The notes under the pieces: model-generated | Told to the model about the DNA's origin: nothing | What the model saw: only the letters and a program-made list of their open reading frames with translations | The model's database searches: none | DNA from: Candidatus Izemoplasma sp. | GTDB taxonomy: Bacteria; Bacillota_I; Bacilli_A; Izemoplasmatales; Izemoplasmataceae | Direction of reading: 5' to 3' | Assembly (NCBI GenBank): GCA_007116205.1 | Contig: SKIY01000114.1 | Coordinates: forward strand, 1 to 20,487 | DNA: 20,487 nt | Made by a program: the position numbers and the translations under genes | Shown here: piece after piece, positions 1 to 7,146 of the stretch | How the letters are laid out: every line of letters starts with the position of its first letter | Position numbering within the stretch: position 1 is the first letter of the stretch

Positions 1-611
1 CTTTAGAACACCATTCTGAATCTTTAGAAACACTATTTGCACATATTCCGGGATTAAAACTTGTTATCCCATCAACACCATATGATGCAAAAGGCTTAAT
101 GACTGCGGCCATTCAAGACCCGGATCCAGTAATATACATGGAACCAAAACGCATCTATAGAGCCTTCAAACAAGAAGTACCAGATCAAGAATATAAAGTT
201 GAAATTGGAAAAGCACGTGTCGTTAAAAAAGGTGAAGGCATGACAGTGATTGCTTGGGGCGCAATGATGCGCGAAACACAAAAAGCATTAAAACGCCTTG
301 AAAAAGAAAACATCGATGTCGAACTCATCGACCTTAGAACGATTGCACCGCTTGATTATGACACGGTTTTAGAGTCTGTTAAAAAAACAGGCCGTTTACT
401 TGTCGTAAGCGAACAAGTGAAAACACTCGGAATCGCTTCAGAAATTATCACCCGTGCCAATGAAGAAGCATTCCTTTACTTAGAAGCACCACCAATGCGT
501 GTCACCGGACATGATATTACCGTACCACTACCAAAAGGTGAACACCATCACACCGTTGATGAAAAACGCATTGCACATGCTATTAAAAAATTAGCAAACT
601 ATAAAGTGTAA
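1..611 (+). CDS. pdhB: 2-oxo acid (probably pyruvate) dehydrogenase E1 component, beta subunit, 5'-truncated by the window edge
   Basis: The visible 202 residues are the C-terminal part of a thiamine-diphosphate-dependent E1 beta subunit. The frame is open from base 3 (bases 1-2 finish an earlier codon), so the ATG at 99 is internal. The upstream residues LEHHSESLE, IPGLKLVIPSTPYDAKGL and the following DPVIYMEP are hallmark E1-beta sequence. The rest is the transketolase C-terminal fold, with IGKARVV, VIAWGAM and DLRTIAPLD. E1 alpha and beta together decarboxylate the 2-oxo acid and load the acyl group onto lipoyl-E2. The E2 gene follows after 12 bases and the E3 gene after that, so this is the usual E1-E2-E3 operon, with the alpha gene expected just upstream. 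Pyruvate is the most likely substrate, but branched-chain or acetoin complexes share these motifs and cannot be excluded from this fragment. Confidence 0.93.
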   Translation, partial: LEHHSESLETLFAHIPGLKLVIPSTPYDAKGLMTAAIQDPDPVIYMEPKRIYRAFKQEVPDQEYKVEIGKARVVKKGEGMTVIAWGAMMRETQKALKRLEKENIDVELIDLRTIAPLDYDTVLESVKKTGRLLVVSEQVKTLGIASEIITRANEEAFLYLEAPPMRVTGHDITVPLPKGEHHHTVDEKRIAHAIKKLANYKV

Positions 612-623
612 GGAGGAAATCGC

Positions 624-1967
624 ATGATTGATTTTAAATTTGCAGACATCGGCGAAGGTATCCACGAAGGTGTGATATTGAAATGGATGTTCGAAGAAGG
701 CGACAAAGTCGAAGAAGGCGATACCTTAGTTGTTGTTGAAACAGATAAAGTAAATGCTGAAATTCCTGCACCAGAATCAGGAACCTTAAAAAAACGTGGC
801 GCTGAAGTTGGCGAAACGATTCATGTCGGTGAAACATTAGCACTGATTGATGATGGTTCAGATGAAACCAAAGAAGAAGCACCAGGGGACACTGAAGCAA
901 CTGATAATGAATCAGATGACGACGAAGACAGCGAACAAGAAGAAAAATCAACAGACAAAAAAGAAAACAAAGACGATTCAGCAAGCGTAGTAGGCGCGAT
1001 CGAATCGAGCGATGAAGTGATGGAAGCAAGCAACGAACACGAAGAACAATCATCAGAAAAACAAGAAAACACGCGTGTTCTAGCAACCCCAGTAGCACGT
1101 AAAATGGCTAAAGATTTAGGGGTCGAGTTAAGTAATGTTAAAGGCAGTGGTGAAAACGGCCGCATCATGAAATCGGACATTAAAAAAGCCGCAGAAGGCG
1201 CGTCACAATCGTCATCATCATCACAACCGTCACTTGCGAAAACATACGCAATGCCAAAACTTCCAGAAGAAAACACCAGACGCGAAAAAATCAGTAAACT
1301 TAGAAAAAGCATCGTTGATGCGATGGACAAATCTAACGCACTCATCCCAGCGACTACAGTGATGGATGAATTCGACGTTACCGAACTTGTCAAGTTCCGT
1401 AAAGATCAAAAAGCCAAAGCAGAAAACTACGATGTTAAACTAACGTACTTACCACTGATTATTAAAGCGCTTATTTTAACCATCAAAGAATACCCAATCT
1501 TTAACGCAAGTTTCGATCATGAAACCGAAGAAATTGTCTATAAAGACTATTACAATATTGGCATTGCCGTAGATACAGAAAACGGTCTAATCGTTCCAAA
1601 CATTAAAGGTGCCGATCAAAAATCTATCTTCGAACTTGCAAAAGAAATCGATGCCCTTGCCTCAGCCGCAAGAGATCGTAAAATTCAAATGAAAGATCTA
1701 CAAAACACGACATTCTCAATTACCAACTACGGCGCATTTGGATCAAAACTCGGAACACCAGTTATTAAACACCCTGAAGTGGCTATTTTAGGCATGGGTG
1801 CAATCACTAAAAAACCGGTTGTTATTGATGATGAAATTGTCATTCGCGACATGTTCCCAGTTTCACTAACCATCGACCATCGCGTTATTGATGGTGGCGA
1901 TGCAGGAAGATTCATGGTGAAATTCCGTGAACTTTTAAGCGATCCAATAGCCTTATTATTAAGCTAG
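624..1967 (+). CDS. pdhC: Dihydrolipoyl acyltransferase (E2) of the 2-oxo acid dehydrogenase complex
   Basis: This 447-residue protein is the structural core of the complex and transfers the acyl group from its lipoyl arm to CoA. Residues 1-76 form a single lipoyl domain, with the lipoylated lysine at K42 in the motif ETDKVNAEIPAP. Residues 77-149 are a strongly acidic, Asp/Glu/Ser-rich linker. Residues 151-188 are the peripheral subunit-binding domain (TPVARKMAKDLGVELSNVKG). A short Ser-rich linker follows at about 194-203, then the catalytic acetyltransferase domain, ending in DHRVIDGG with active-site H419 and D423. The ATG follows a strong AAGGAGG site and lies 12 bases after the E1-beta stop. 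The lipoyl lysine would be the target of the LplA encoded nearby. The linker is acidic rather than the Ala/Pro-rich type common in E2 proteins. Acetyl versus branched-chain specificity is inferred from context only. Confidence 0.95.
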   Translation: MIDFKFADIGEGIHEGVILKWMFEEGDKVEEGDTLVVVETDKVNAEIPAPESGTLKKRGAEVGETIHVGETLALIDDGSDETKEEAPGDTEATDNESDDDEDSEQEEKSTDKKENKDDSASVVGAIESSDEVMEASNEHEEQSSEKQENTRVLATPVARKMAKDLGVELSNVKGSGENGRIMKSDIKKAAEGASQSSSSSQPSLAKTYAMPKLPEENTRREKISKLRKSIVDAMDKSNALIPATTVMDEFDVTELVKFRKDQKAKAENYDVKLTYLPLIIKALILTIKEYPIFNASFDHETEEIVYKDYYNIGIAVDTENGLIVPNIKGADQKSIFELAKEIDALASAARDRKIQMKDLQNTTFSITNYGAFGSKLGTPVIKHPEVAILGMGAITKKPVVIDDEIVIRDMFPVSLTIDHRVIDGGDAGRFMVKFRELLSDPIALLLS

Positions 1968-1976
1968 GAGGATATT

Positions 1977-3350
1977 ATGCCAAAACATGATATTACCATT
2001 ATTGGCGGCGGACCAGGCGGATATGTTGCTGCGATAAAAGCAGCACAACTCGGCAAAAATGTCGCACTTATTGAAAAAGAAGCAATCGGGGGCGTCTGCT
2101 TAAACTGGGGATGCATCCCCACAAAAACACTACTAAAAAGTGCAAAGGTCTACGACATGATGCAACATAGTAAAGACTATGGCATCACCCTAGACACAGA
2201 TTCACTTAAAATTGATTTCACCAGCATGATCAAACGCAAAAACAGTATCGTTAAAAAATTAACTGGTGGCGTCAAATACCTACTCAAAAACAACGGCGTA
2301 ACCGTCTATGATGGATTTGCAGAAGTTAAAGATGCACACACCATCACAGTTAACGATGAAACCATCGAAACAAAGCAATTAATCATCGCAACCGGCGCAA
2401 GCCCAGCGATGCCACCAATCGATGGCATCAAAGAAACCAAAGAAGCAGGTGTTTTACTGACGAGTAAGGAATTATTAGACCTAAAAGAAATACCGAAAAA
2501 GCTAACCATTGTTGGTGGCGGCGTTATCGGTGTTGAGTTTGCCACAATATTTAACACACTCGGGTCTGAAGTTACCATTTTAGAGCGTGAAGCAAACATC
2601 TTACTAAACGTCGATAAAGAACTCCGTGACATGTTTCAAAAGACATTAGAAAAAAGTGGCGTAAAAGTTCTTACCAACGCAAATGTAAAAACCATTCAAA
2701 AAACACAAAGCCACTACACTTACAACGATTCAGATGAAACCTTAAAACACGACAAACTTCTACTCAGCGTTGGAATGCAACCGAACCTTAAAGGATTAGA
2801 AGCGTTAGATCTTAAAACAACCAGCGCGGGCATTGAAACCGATGAATTTATGAAAACCAACATCGAAGATGTTTATGCCATCGGTGATGTCAACGGCAAA
2901 TACCAACTTGCCCATGTCGCGAGTCACGAAGGCATTACCGCAGTCAATCACATTTTAGGTAAACCACACCCAATGCGGTATAACGCGATACCTTCAGGTA
3001 TATACACATTCCCTGAAATCGCGCAAGTTGGCTTAACTGAAGAAGAAGCCAAGGAACAAAACATTGACTACAAAGTGTCAACCTTCCCACTTTCTGCAAA
3101 CGGAAAAGCACTCGCAGAAAATGAAAAAGAAGGACTCGTTAAAATGATTGCCGATAAAAAATACAACGAAATTATCGGGGTACACATTTTAGCACCAAGT
3201 GCGACCGAACTGATTTCAGAGTCAGTCTTAGGCATGACGCTAGAAGCAACTGCTGAAGAATTTGCCAACGCCATTCATCCACATCCAACCTTAAGTGAGA
3301 TGATTCACGAAACAGCACTTGGCATTTTAGATAAACCTATACATATATAG
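1977..3350 (+). CDS. lpdA: Dihydrolipoyl dehydrogenase (E3)
   Basis: This 457-residue flavoprotein reoxidises the dihydrolipoyl arm of E2 and passes electrons to NAD. The N-terminal FAD-binding motif IIGGGPGGYVAA is at residues 8-19. The redox-active disulfide is C41/C46 in GGVCLNWGCIPTK. A second nucleotide-binding motif, IVGGGVIGVEFA, lies in the middle, followed by YAIGDVNG, which closes the FAD site. The C-terminal dimer interface carries the catalytic pair H436 and E441 in HPHPTLSE. There is no N-terminal lipoyl domain, unlike the E3 proteins of some Mollicutes. The ATG lies nine bases after the E2 stop with an AGGAGG site. This is the last gene of the operon and a terminator follows at once. 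E3 may also serve other lipoyl enzymes such as a glycine cleavage system, none of which is seen here. Confidence 0.96.
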   Translation: MPKHDITIIGGGPGGYVAAIKAAQLGKNVALIEKEAIGGVCLNWGCIPTKTLLKSAKVYDMMQHSKDYGITLDTDSLKIDFTSMIKRKNSIVKKLTGGVKYLLKNNGVTVYDGFAEVKDAHTITVNDETIETKQLIIATGASPAMPPIDGIKETKEAGVLLTSKELLDLKEIPKKLTIVGGGVIGVEFATIFNTLGSEVTILEREANILLNVDKELRDMFQKTLEKSGVKVLTNANVKTIQKTQSHYTYNDSDETLKHDKLLLSVGMQPNLKGLEALDLKTTSAGIETDEFMKTNIEDVYAIGDVNGKYQLAHVASHEGITAVNHILGKPHPMRYNAIPSGIYTFPEIAQVGLTEEEAKEQNIDYKVSTFPLSANGKALAENEKEGLVKMIADKKYNEIIGVHILAPSATELISESVLGMTLEATAEEFANAIHPHPTLSEMIHETALGILDKPIHI

Positions 3351-3376
3351 AAGAAGGCCAATCGGCCTTCTTTTTT
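3351..3376 (+). terminator. Rho-independent terminator of the E1-E2-E3 operon
   Basis: A nine-base stem (AAGAAGGCC pairing with GGCCTTCTT) closes a four-base loop AATC and runs into a T-tract ending at 3376. It begins directly after the E3 stop codon. Confidence 0.9.
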
Positions 3377-3380
3377 AAAT

Positions 3381-3406
3381 AAAAAAAACGCCACATAAGT
3401 GACGTT
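3381..3406 (-). terminator. Terminator of lplA (minus strand)
   Basis: Read on the minus strand, an eight-base stem with one G-U pair (AACGTCAC / GTGGCGTT) and a four-base loop is followed by a run of eight T. The stem touches the lplA stop codon. With the plus-strand hairpin only a few bases away, this convergent junction holds two separate back-to-back terminators. Confidence 0.75.
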
Positions 3407-4398
3407 TATCCAAAAATACAATCAATAATATTATCAAGCGTAATATTGAAAAAATATTCATCAAGCGGCTCATCTTTCAACGTATTTCGAACCGCATCTT
3501 CTTCATACGGTGTCCCGACAAGTTTTTGTTCAAAAGTTTGAATGTCTTTAGACCCTAAAAAGTCACCATACACTTTTGCTTGCGCAATGACGCCCTCGTG
3601 AACATTAAACTTAAACTCAATTTTTCCACCCGCATAGCGATTTGATTTTTCAATACTGAAATCAGGTGATTCCCCATAATTCCACATCCACGTATTATAA
3701 CGCATTTCCATAAGCTCATGAATCTTTTCAAGATCTTTATCAGTCAGTTCATAAACACTATCCATAATGTTATCAGACCCGAGTAAATATTTAAGTAAAC
3801 GGGTTTTAAACTCCGTCATCGAAATCGCTTCTGTTAAATACGGTTTAATATTCGTAACCCGTGCACGATTGGATTTAATCCCTTTTGAAGCAATCTTATC
3901 TGGTTTGACATTTAAAACATCCGCAATAATACTTAAATCGGCATCAAATAAAATCGTTCCATGATGCAACATTTTATTTTTATAAAAACTTTGTGCATTC
4001 CCACTGATTTTCTTCTCATCCACAACAATATCATTTCTCCCTGAGAACGCAGCCTCAACACCCAAACTTTTCAAAGCTTTAATAACAGGATCAGTAAACT
4101 TACGATAATTATTCAAATTATCTTTTAAAGACGTCGTCACAAAAGAAAAATTCAAATTGCCTAAATCGTGATACACAGCGCCACCACCAGTAATTCTACG
4201 CACAACATTAACATCGTGTGCTTTTACATAACTGGTATTAATCTCTTCTATCGTGTTTTGATTGCGGCCAATAATTACACTGTTTGCATTTTGCCAAAGC
4301 AAAACAAAATCTTCATCGCTTTTTAAATATTTTAAAACATACTCTTCAAGCGCCAAATTAAAACGTGGATCTTTTGAATCATTTAAAATTGTCTTCAT
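3406..4398 (-). CDS. lplA: Lipoate-protein ligase A
   Basis: The product activates free lipoate with ATP and attaches it to lipoyl domains, here presumably K42 of the neighbouring E2. From the ATG at 4398 the protein has 330 residues. The signature RRITGGGAVYHDLGNLNFSF starts at residue 67, and KKISGNAQ follows with K130 as the likely lipoyl-adenylate lysine. Residues from about 245 to the end match the small accessory domain of bacterial LplA. A longer frame begins one codon earlier with TTG, but only the ATG stands at a normal distance (five bases) from AGAGGTG. A TTGACA-17-TACACT promoter lies upstream. The gene converges on the dehydrogenase operon and is divergent from pncA. No lipoate biosynthesis genes are present in the window, consistent with scavenging but not proof of it. 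Confidence 0.94.
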   Translation of the reverse strand: MKTILNDSKDPRFNLALEEYVLKYLKSDEDFVLLWQNANSVIIGRNQNTIEEINTSYVKAHDVNVVRRITGGGAVYHDLGNLNFSFVTTSLKDNLNNYRKFTDPVIKALKSLGVEAAFSGRNDIVVDEKKISGNAQSFYKNKMLHHGTILFDADLSIIADVLNVKPDKIASKGIKSNRARVTNIKPYLTEAISMTEFKTRLLKYLLGSDNIMDSVYELTDKDLEKIHELMEMRYNTWMWNYGESPDFSIEKSNRYAGGKIEFKFNVHEGVIAQAKVYGDFLGSKDIQTFEQKLVGTPYEEDAVRNTLKDEPLDEYFFNITLDNIIDCIFG

Positions 4399-4425
4399 CA
4401 AATCACCTCTTTATTTTCTATTTAA

Positions 4426-4454
4426 AGTGTATCGCAAAACCGTGGCAGTGTCAA
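4426..4454 (-). promoter_or_regulatory. Sigma-A-type promoter of lplA
   Basis: On the minus strand a perfect -35 TTGACA (4449-4454) is followed by a 17-base spacer and -10 TACACT (4426-4431), about 28 bases before the lplA ATG. It is one of only two classical -35/-10 pairs in the window. Confidence 0.75.
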
Positions 4455-4494
4455 CGAAACTACAAGGTTATCTATGCGTAAAATAGTGGTTCTA

Positions 4495-4503
4495 TGTTAC
4501 AAT
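4495..4503 (+). promoter_or_regulatory. Extended -10 promoter of the pncA-pncB-tpx operon
   Basis: TG-T-TACAAT lies about 30 bases before the pncA ATG. No good -35 hexamer sits 16-18 bases upstream, so recognition would rest on the TG extension. Confidence 0.6.
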
Positions 4504-4533
4504 AGAGGTGCAAACTGAAAAGGAGGCATAAAG

Positions 4534-5064
4534 ATGAAGAAATGTCTAATTGTTGTCGATTATCAAAATGATTTTGTTGATGGTGCGCTCGGATTTGAAG
4601 GGGCTTCAAAAATCGAAGACCGCATCATTAACTTGATAGAAAAGTATCAACACCAACAAGATGATATCATTTATACTAAAGATACCCATGACGATAATTA
4701 CCTAAACACAGAAGAAGGTAAAAACCTTCCGGTTAAACATTGTGTCAAAGGAACCGAAGGACATGCATTCAGACCACGCATCGATGCCTTAGTGAGAGAA
4801 GAAGATACGGTGTTTGAAAAACCAACCTTCCCTTCACTAACACTCGGCAACTTTCTTAAAGAGAAAGCCTACACCGAAATCGAACTCGTTGGGCTCGTCT
4901 CAAATATTTGTGTCTTGTCAAACGCCGTCATCGCTAAAGCCGCTTGTCCCCATGCAAAAATATCGATAGATACCGCTGCAACCGCAAGCTTTGATAACAC
5001 ATTACATGAAAAAGCGTTAGACGTGCTAGAAGGTTTGCACATACATCTTACGAATCGAGGATAA
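4534..5064 (+). CDS. pncA: Nicotinamidase (isochorismatase-fold cysteine hydrolase)
   Basis: The 176-residue product would deamidate nicotinamide to nicotinate, the first step of NAD salvage. It has the isochorismatase-like fold. VVDYQNDFVDGAL carries catalytic D9, FEKPTF carries K96, and GLVSNICVLSNAV carries the nucleophile C126, giving the Asp-Lys-Cys triad of this family. D50 and H52 in TKDTHDD are candidate metal ligands, and HCVKGTEG matches the conserved substrate-pocket loop. The ATG follows AAGGAGG. The stop codon is only two bases from the start of nicotinate phosphoribosyltransferase, which uses nicotinate and fixes the assignment better than sequence alone. Other isochorismatase-like hydrolases look similar, but the context strongly favours nicotinamidase. 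Confidence 0.9.
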   Translation: MKKCLIVVDYQNDFVDGALGFEGASKIEDRIINLIEKYQHQQDDIIYTKDTHDDNYLNTEEGKNLPVKHCVKGTEGHAFRPRIDALVREEDTVFEKPTFPSLTLGNFLKEKAYTEIELVGLVSNICVLSNAVIAKAACPHAKISIDTAATASFDNTLHEKALDVLEGLHIHLTNRG

Positions 5065-5066
5065 TT

Positions 5067-6521
5067 ATGAAAAAAGTGAATGAAAGTATGTTAATTGATT
5101 TTTATGAATTTACCATGGCAAATGGATATTTCGAACACGGATACAAAGATCAAACCGTTTATTTCGATCTCTTCTTTAGAACCATCCCCAACAAAGGGGG
5201 TTACGCTATTATGGCAGGGCTTGAATCTGTCATTGAATTCATTGAAAACTTAAGTTTTACGGAAGAAGACATCGCTTATTTAAGAAAACGCAATATGTTT
5301 AGTGATGCCTTTTTAACCTACTTAAAAGACTTTACCTTTACCGGGGATATTTACGCCTTAAAAGAAGGCACCGTTATTTTTCCAAACGAGCCGATTTTAA
5401 CCGTACGTGCCACCACTATTGAAGCACAACTCATTGAAACTTATTTACTGGTAGCCATCAATCATCAATCATTAATCGCCACCAAAGCCAGCCGTTTAAA
5501 ACAAGCCGCAGGCGACCGCTTACTCATTGAAATGGGGGCACGCCGTGCACACGGTGTAAGCAGTGCGAACTTAGGTGCGCGTGCAGCCTATATCGGAGGT
5601 GCAGACTTAACTTCTAATACGTATGCCGATCGCCATTTAAACATTCCAGCAAGTGGAACCATGGCGCATTCATGGATTCAGTTATTTGATACAGAAATAG
5701 AAGCTTTTCGCGCTTACGCAAAAACGTACCCAAGTCAAACCACGTTTTTAGTAGATACATACGATACCTTAAAAAGCGGTATTCCTAATGCCATAGAAGT
5801 CATTAAAGAAGTGCTCATCCCTAAAGGCATCAAAACCTATGCTATTCGCATCGATTCAGGCGATTTAACCTACCTCTCTAAACAAGCACGTCAAATGCTT
5901 GATGAGGCGGGGTTAACCGATTGTAAAATCGTTGCAAGTAATGCCTTAGATGAATACTTAATTAAAACCATTATCGACCAAGGCGCACCAATTGATATAT
6001 TCGGTGTTGGTGAGCGTTTAATTACCGCTAAAAGTGATCCTGTTTTTGGTGGGGTGTATAAACTGACCGCGATAGAAAGCGACGGTATCGTTATGCCGAA
6101 AATTAAAATTAGCGACAATCCTGCAAAAATCACCACCCCACATTTTAAAAACGTTTACCGTATTTATGACAAAAAAACCGGAAAAGCACAAGCGGATCTA
6201 TTAACAATCTACAATGAAACCATCGACGAAACAGCGCCGCTGACATTATTTAACCCAGAACACACTTGGCAAACAACAACCTATGAAGACTACACGCTTA
6301 AAAACTTAATGGAGCCTATTTTTAAAGCAGGAAAACTGGTTTACGATAAACCGAAAATAGAAGCGATTCGTGCCTATTGTAAAGACCAAGTTGCACATTT
6401 ATGGGATGAAATGAAACGCTTTGAACATCCGCATAAATATTACGTCGACTTATCTAAAAAGCTTTGGGATGTTAAAATGGACTTAATTAATAGTAACCGC
6501 AGTAAAATTGCGGGAAAATAA
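5067..6521 (+). CDS. pncB: Nicotinate phosphoribosyltransferase
   Basis: This 484-residue cytoplasmic enzyme joins nicotinate and PRPP (with ATP) to form nicotinate mononucleotide, the second salvage step. Recognisable family blocks in order are MLIDFYEFTMANGYF at the N-terminus, NEPILTVRATTIEAQ, MGARRAHGVSSANLGARAAY, SGTMAHSWIQ with the likely phosphohistidine H201, LVDTYDTLKSGIPNAI, IRIDSGDLTYLSKQAR, ASNALDEYLI and FGVGERLITAKSDP. Length and motifs fit the Gram-positive PncB type, longer than the enterobacterial one. The start lies two bases after the pncA stop, and the ribosome binding sequence (CGAGGATAATT) overlaps the end of pncA, so translation is probably coupled. The thiol peroxidase gene follows 17 bases later in the same transcript. 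Confidence 0.95.
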   Translation: MKKVNESMLIDFYEFTMANGYFEHGYKDQTVYFDLFFRTIPNKGGYAIMAGLESVIEFIENLSFTEEDIAYLRKRNMFSDAFLTYLKDFTFTGDIYALKEGTVIFPNEPILTVRATTIEAQLIETYLLVAINHQSLIATKASRLKQAAGDRLLIEMGARRAHGVSSANLGARAAYIGGADLTSNTYADRHLNIPASGTMAHSWIQLFDTEIEAFRAYAKTYPSQTTFLVDTYDTLKSGIPNAIEVIKEVLIPKGIKTYAIRIDSGDLTYLSKQARQMLDEAGLTDCKIVASNALDEYLIKTIIDQGAPIDIFGVGERLITAKSDPVFGGVYKLTAIESDGIVMPKIKISDNPAKITTPHFKNVYRIYDKKTGKAQADLLTIYNETIDETAPLTLFNPEHTWQTTTYEDYTLKNLMEPIFKAGKLVYDKPKIEAIRAYCKDQVAHLWDEMKRFEHPHKYYVDLSKKLWDVKMDLINSNRSKIAGK

Positions 6522-6538
6522 AATAAAGGGGTATTGAT

Positions 6539-7036
6539 ATGGAAGTTGTATTTGGTAAGGAAAAAATTGCGTTAAAAGGAAATGAAATCAAACTTGGTGA
6601 TAAAGCAGACAATTTCACCGTCCTCGACAACAACTTACAAGAAAAAACACTCGATGATTACCCAAGCAAATTTATCGTTATATCAGTGGTTCCAAGTATT
6701 GATACAAATGTTTGTGAATACCAAACGAAAATGTTTAATAAAAAACTTGCCGATTTTAAAAAAGTCACTGTTTTAACAATCTCTAACGATTTACCGTTTG
6801 CACAAAAGCGGTGGTGTGGGAATGCGGGACTTGATTCTATTATTACTTTGTCAGACTATCGGGACTTAGATTTTGCGATGAAGTACGGCACCTTAATTGA
6901 AAATCATCGCTTACAAACAAGAGCGGTCTTTGTTTTAGATGAAAACCGCACCATCATCTACAAAGAATATGTTAGCAATGTCTCAGAGCATCCTTCATAT
7001 GAAGAAGTCGTTAAACTCATTGAAGAAATGTATTAA
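6539..7036 (+). CDS. tpx: Thiol peroxidase (Tpx-type peroxiredoxin)
   Basis: The 165-residue protein reduces hydrogen peroxide and organic peroxides, normally with electrons from thioredoxin. It has the atypical two-cysteine Tpx pattern. The peroxidatic C59 is in VVPSIDTNVCEYQT and the resolving C93 in KRWCGNAG, with spacing as in E. coli Tpx. LQTRAVFVLD provides the conserved active-site arginine. Length is normal for Tpx, the protein is cytosolic, and there is no signal peptide. The ATG follows AAAGGGG. It is the last gene of the NAD-salvage operon and ends in a strong terminator. The link between NAD salvage and peroxide defence is only positional. A plausible reading is shared redox upkeep, but no regulator site supports it. 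Confidence 0.94.
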   Translation: MEVVFGKEKIALKGNEIKLGDKADNFTVLDNNLQEKTLDDYPSKFIVISVVPSIDTNVCEYQTKMFNKKLADFKKVTVLTISNDLPFAQKRWCGNAGLDSIITLSDYRDLDFAMKYGTLIENHRLQTRAVFVLDENRTIIYKEYVSNVSEHPSYEEVVKLIEEMY

Positions 7037-7039
7037 TTT

Positions 7040-7071
7040 AGAAGCCAGTATTTTCTGGCTTCTTTTTTTTT
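7040..7071 (+). terminator. Terminator of the pncA-pncB-tpx operon
   Basis: Stem GAAGCCAG / CTGGCTTC (7041-7048 with 7055-7062) closes a six-base TATTTT loop and is followed by nine T. It starts five bases after the tpx stop. Confidence 0.92.
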
Positions 7072-7086
7072 GAAAGCGTTTAAACA
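7071..7086 (+). promoter_or_regulatory. Possible cre-like operator upstream of the SLC13 permease
   Basis: TGAAAGCG followed by TTTAAACA contains a perfect left half of the catabolite repression element (TGAAAnCG), but its right half is shifted by one or two bases from the consensus. It lies about 33 bases before the -10 of the permease promoter, a position where a CcpA/LacI-type regulator could act. No regulator gene is in the window. Weak evidence. Confidence 0.25.
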
Positions 7087-7118
7087 TTTATTTCCGTGCA
7101 CAATTAAGCACACTTTAG

Positions 7119-7124
7119 TATAAT
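7119..7124 (+). promoter_or_regulatory. -10 box of the SLC13 permease promoter
   Basis: A perfect TATAAT lies 22 bases before the ATG. No good -35 is visible 16-18 bases upstream. A small inverted repeat (GTGC...GCAC, 7096-7111) sits in that region and could be an operator or chance. Confidence 0.55.
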
Positions 7125-7146
7125 ATAAACACAAAGGAGGGATTAG

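Noticed and set aside
821..1393. Long open frames on the minus strand across the E2 gene
   Set aside because: They are antisense to the low-complexity acidic linker and catalytic domain, have Ser- or Leu-rich nonsense composition and no ribosome binding site. They arise from the codon bias of E2.
4399..4401. TTG as the lplA start
   Set aside because: It leaves only two bases to the ribosome binding sequence, whereas the next codon is an ATG at normal spacing.
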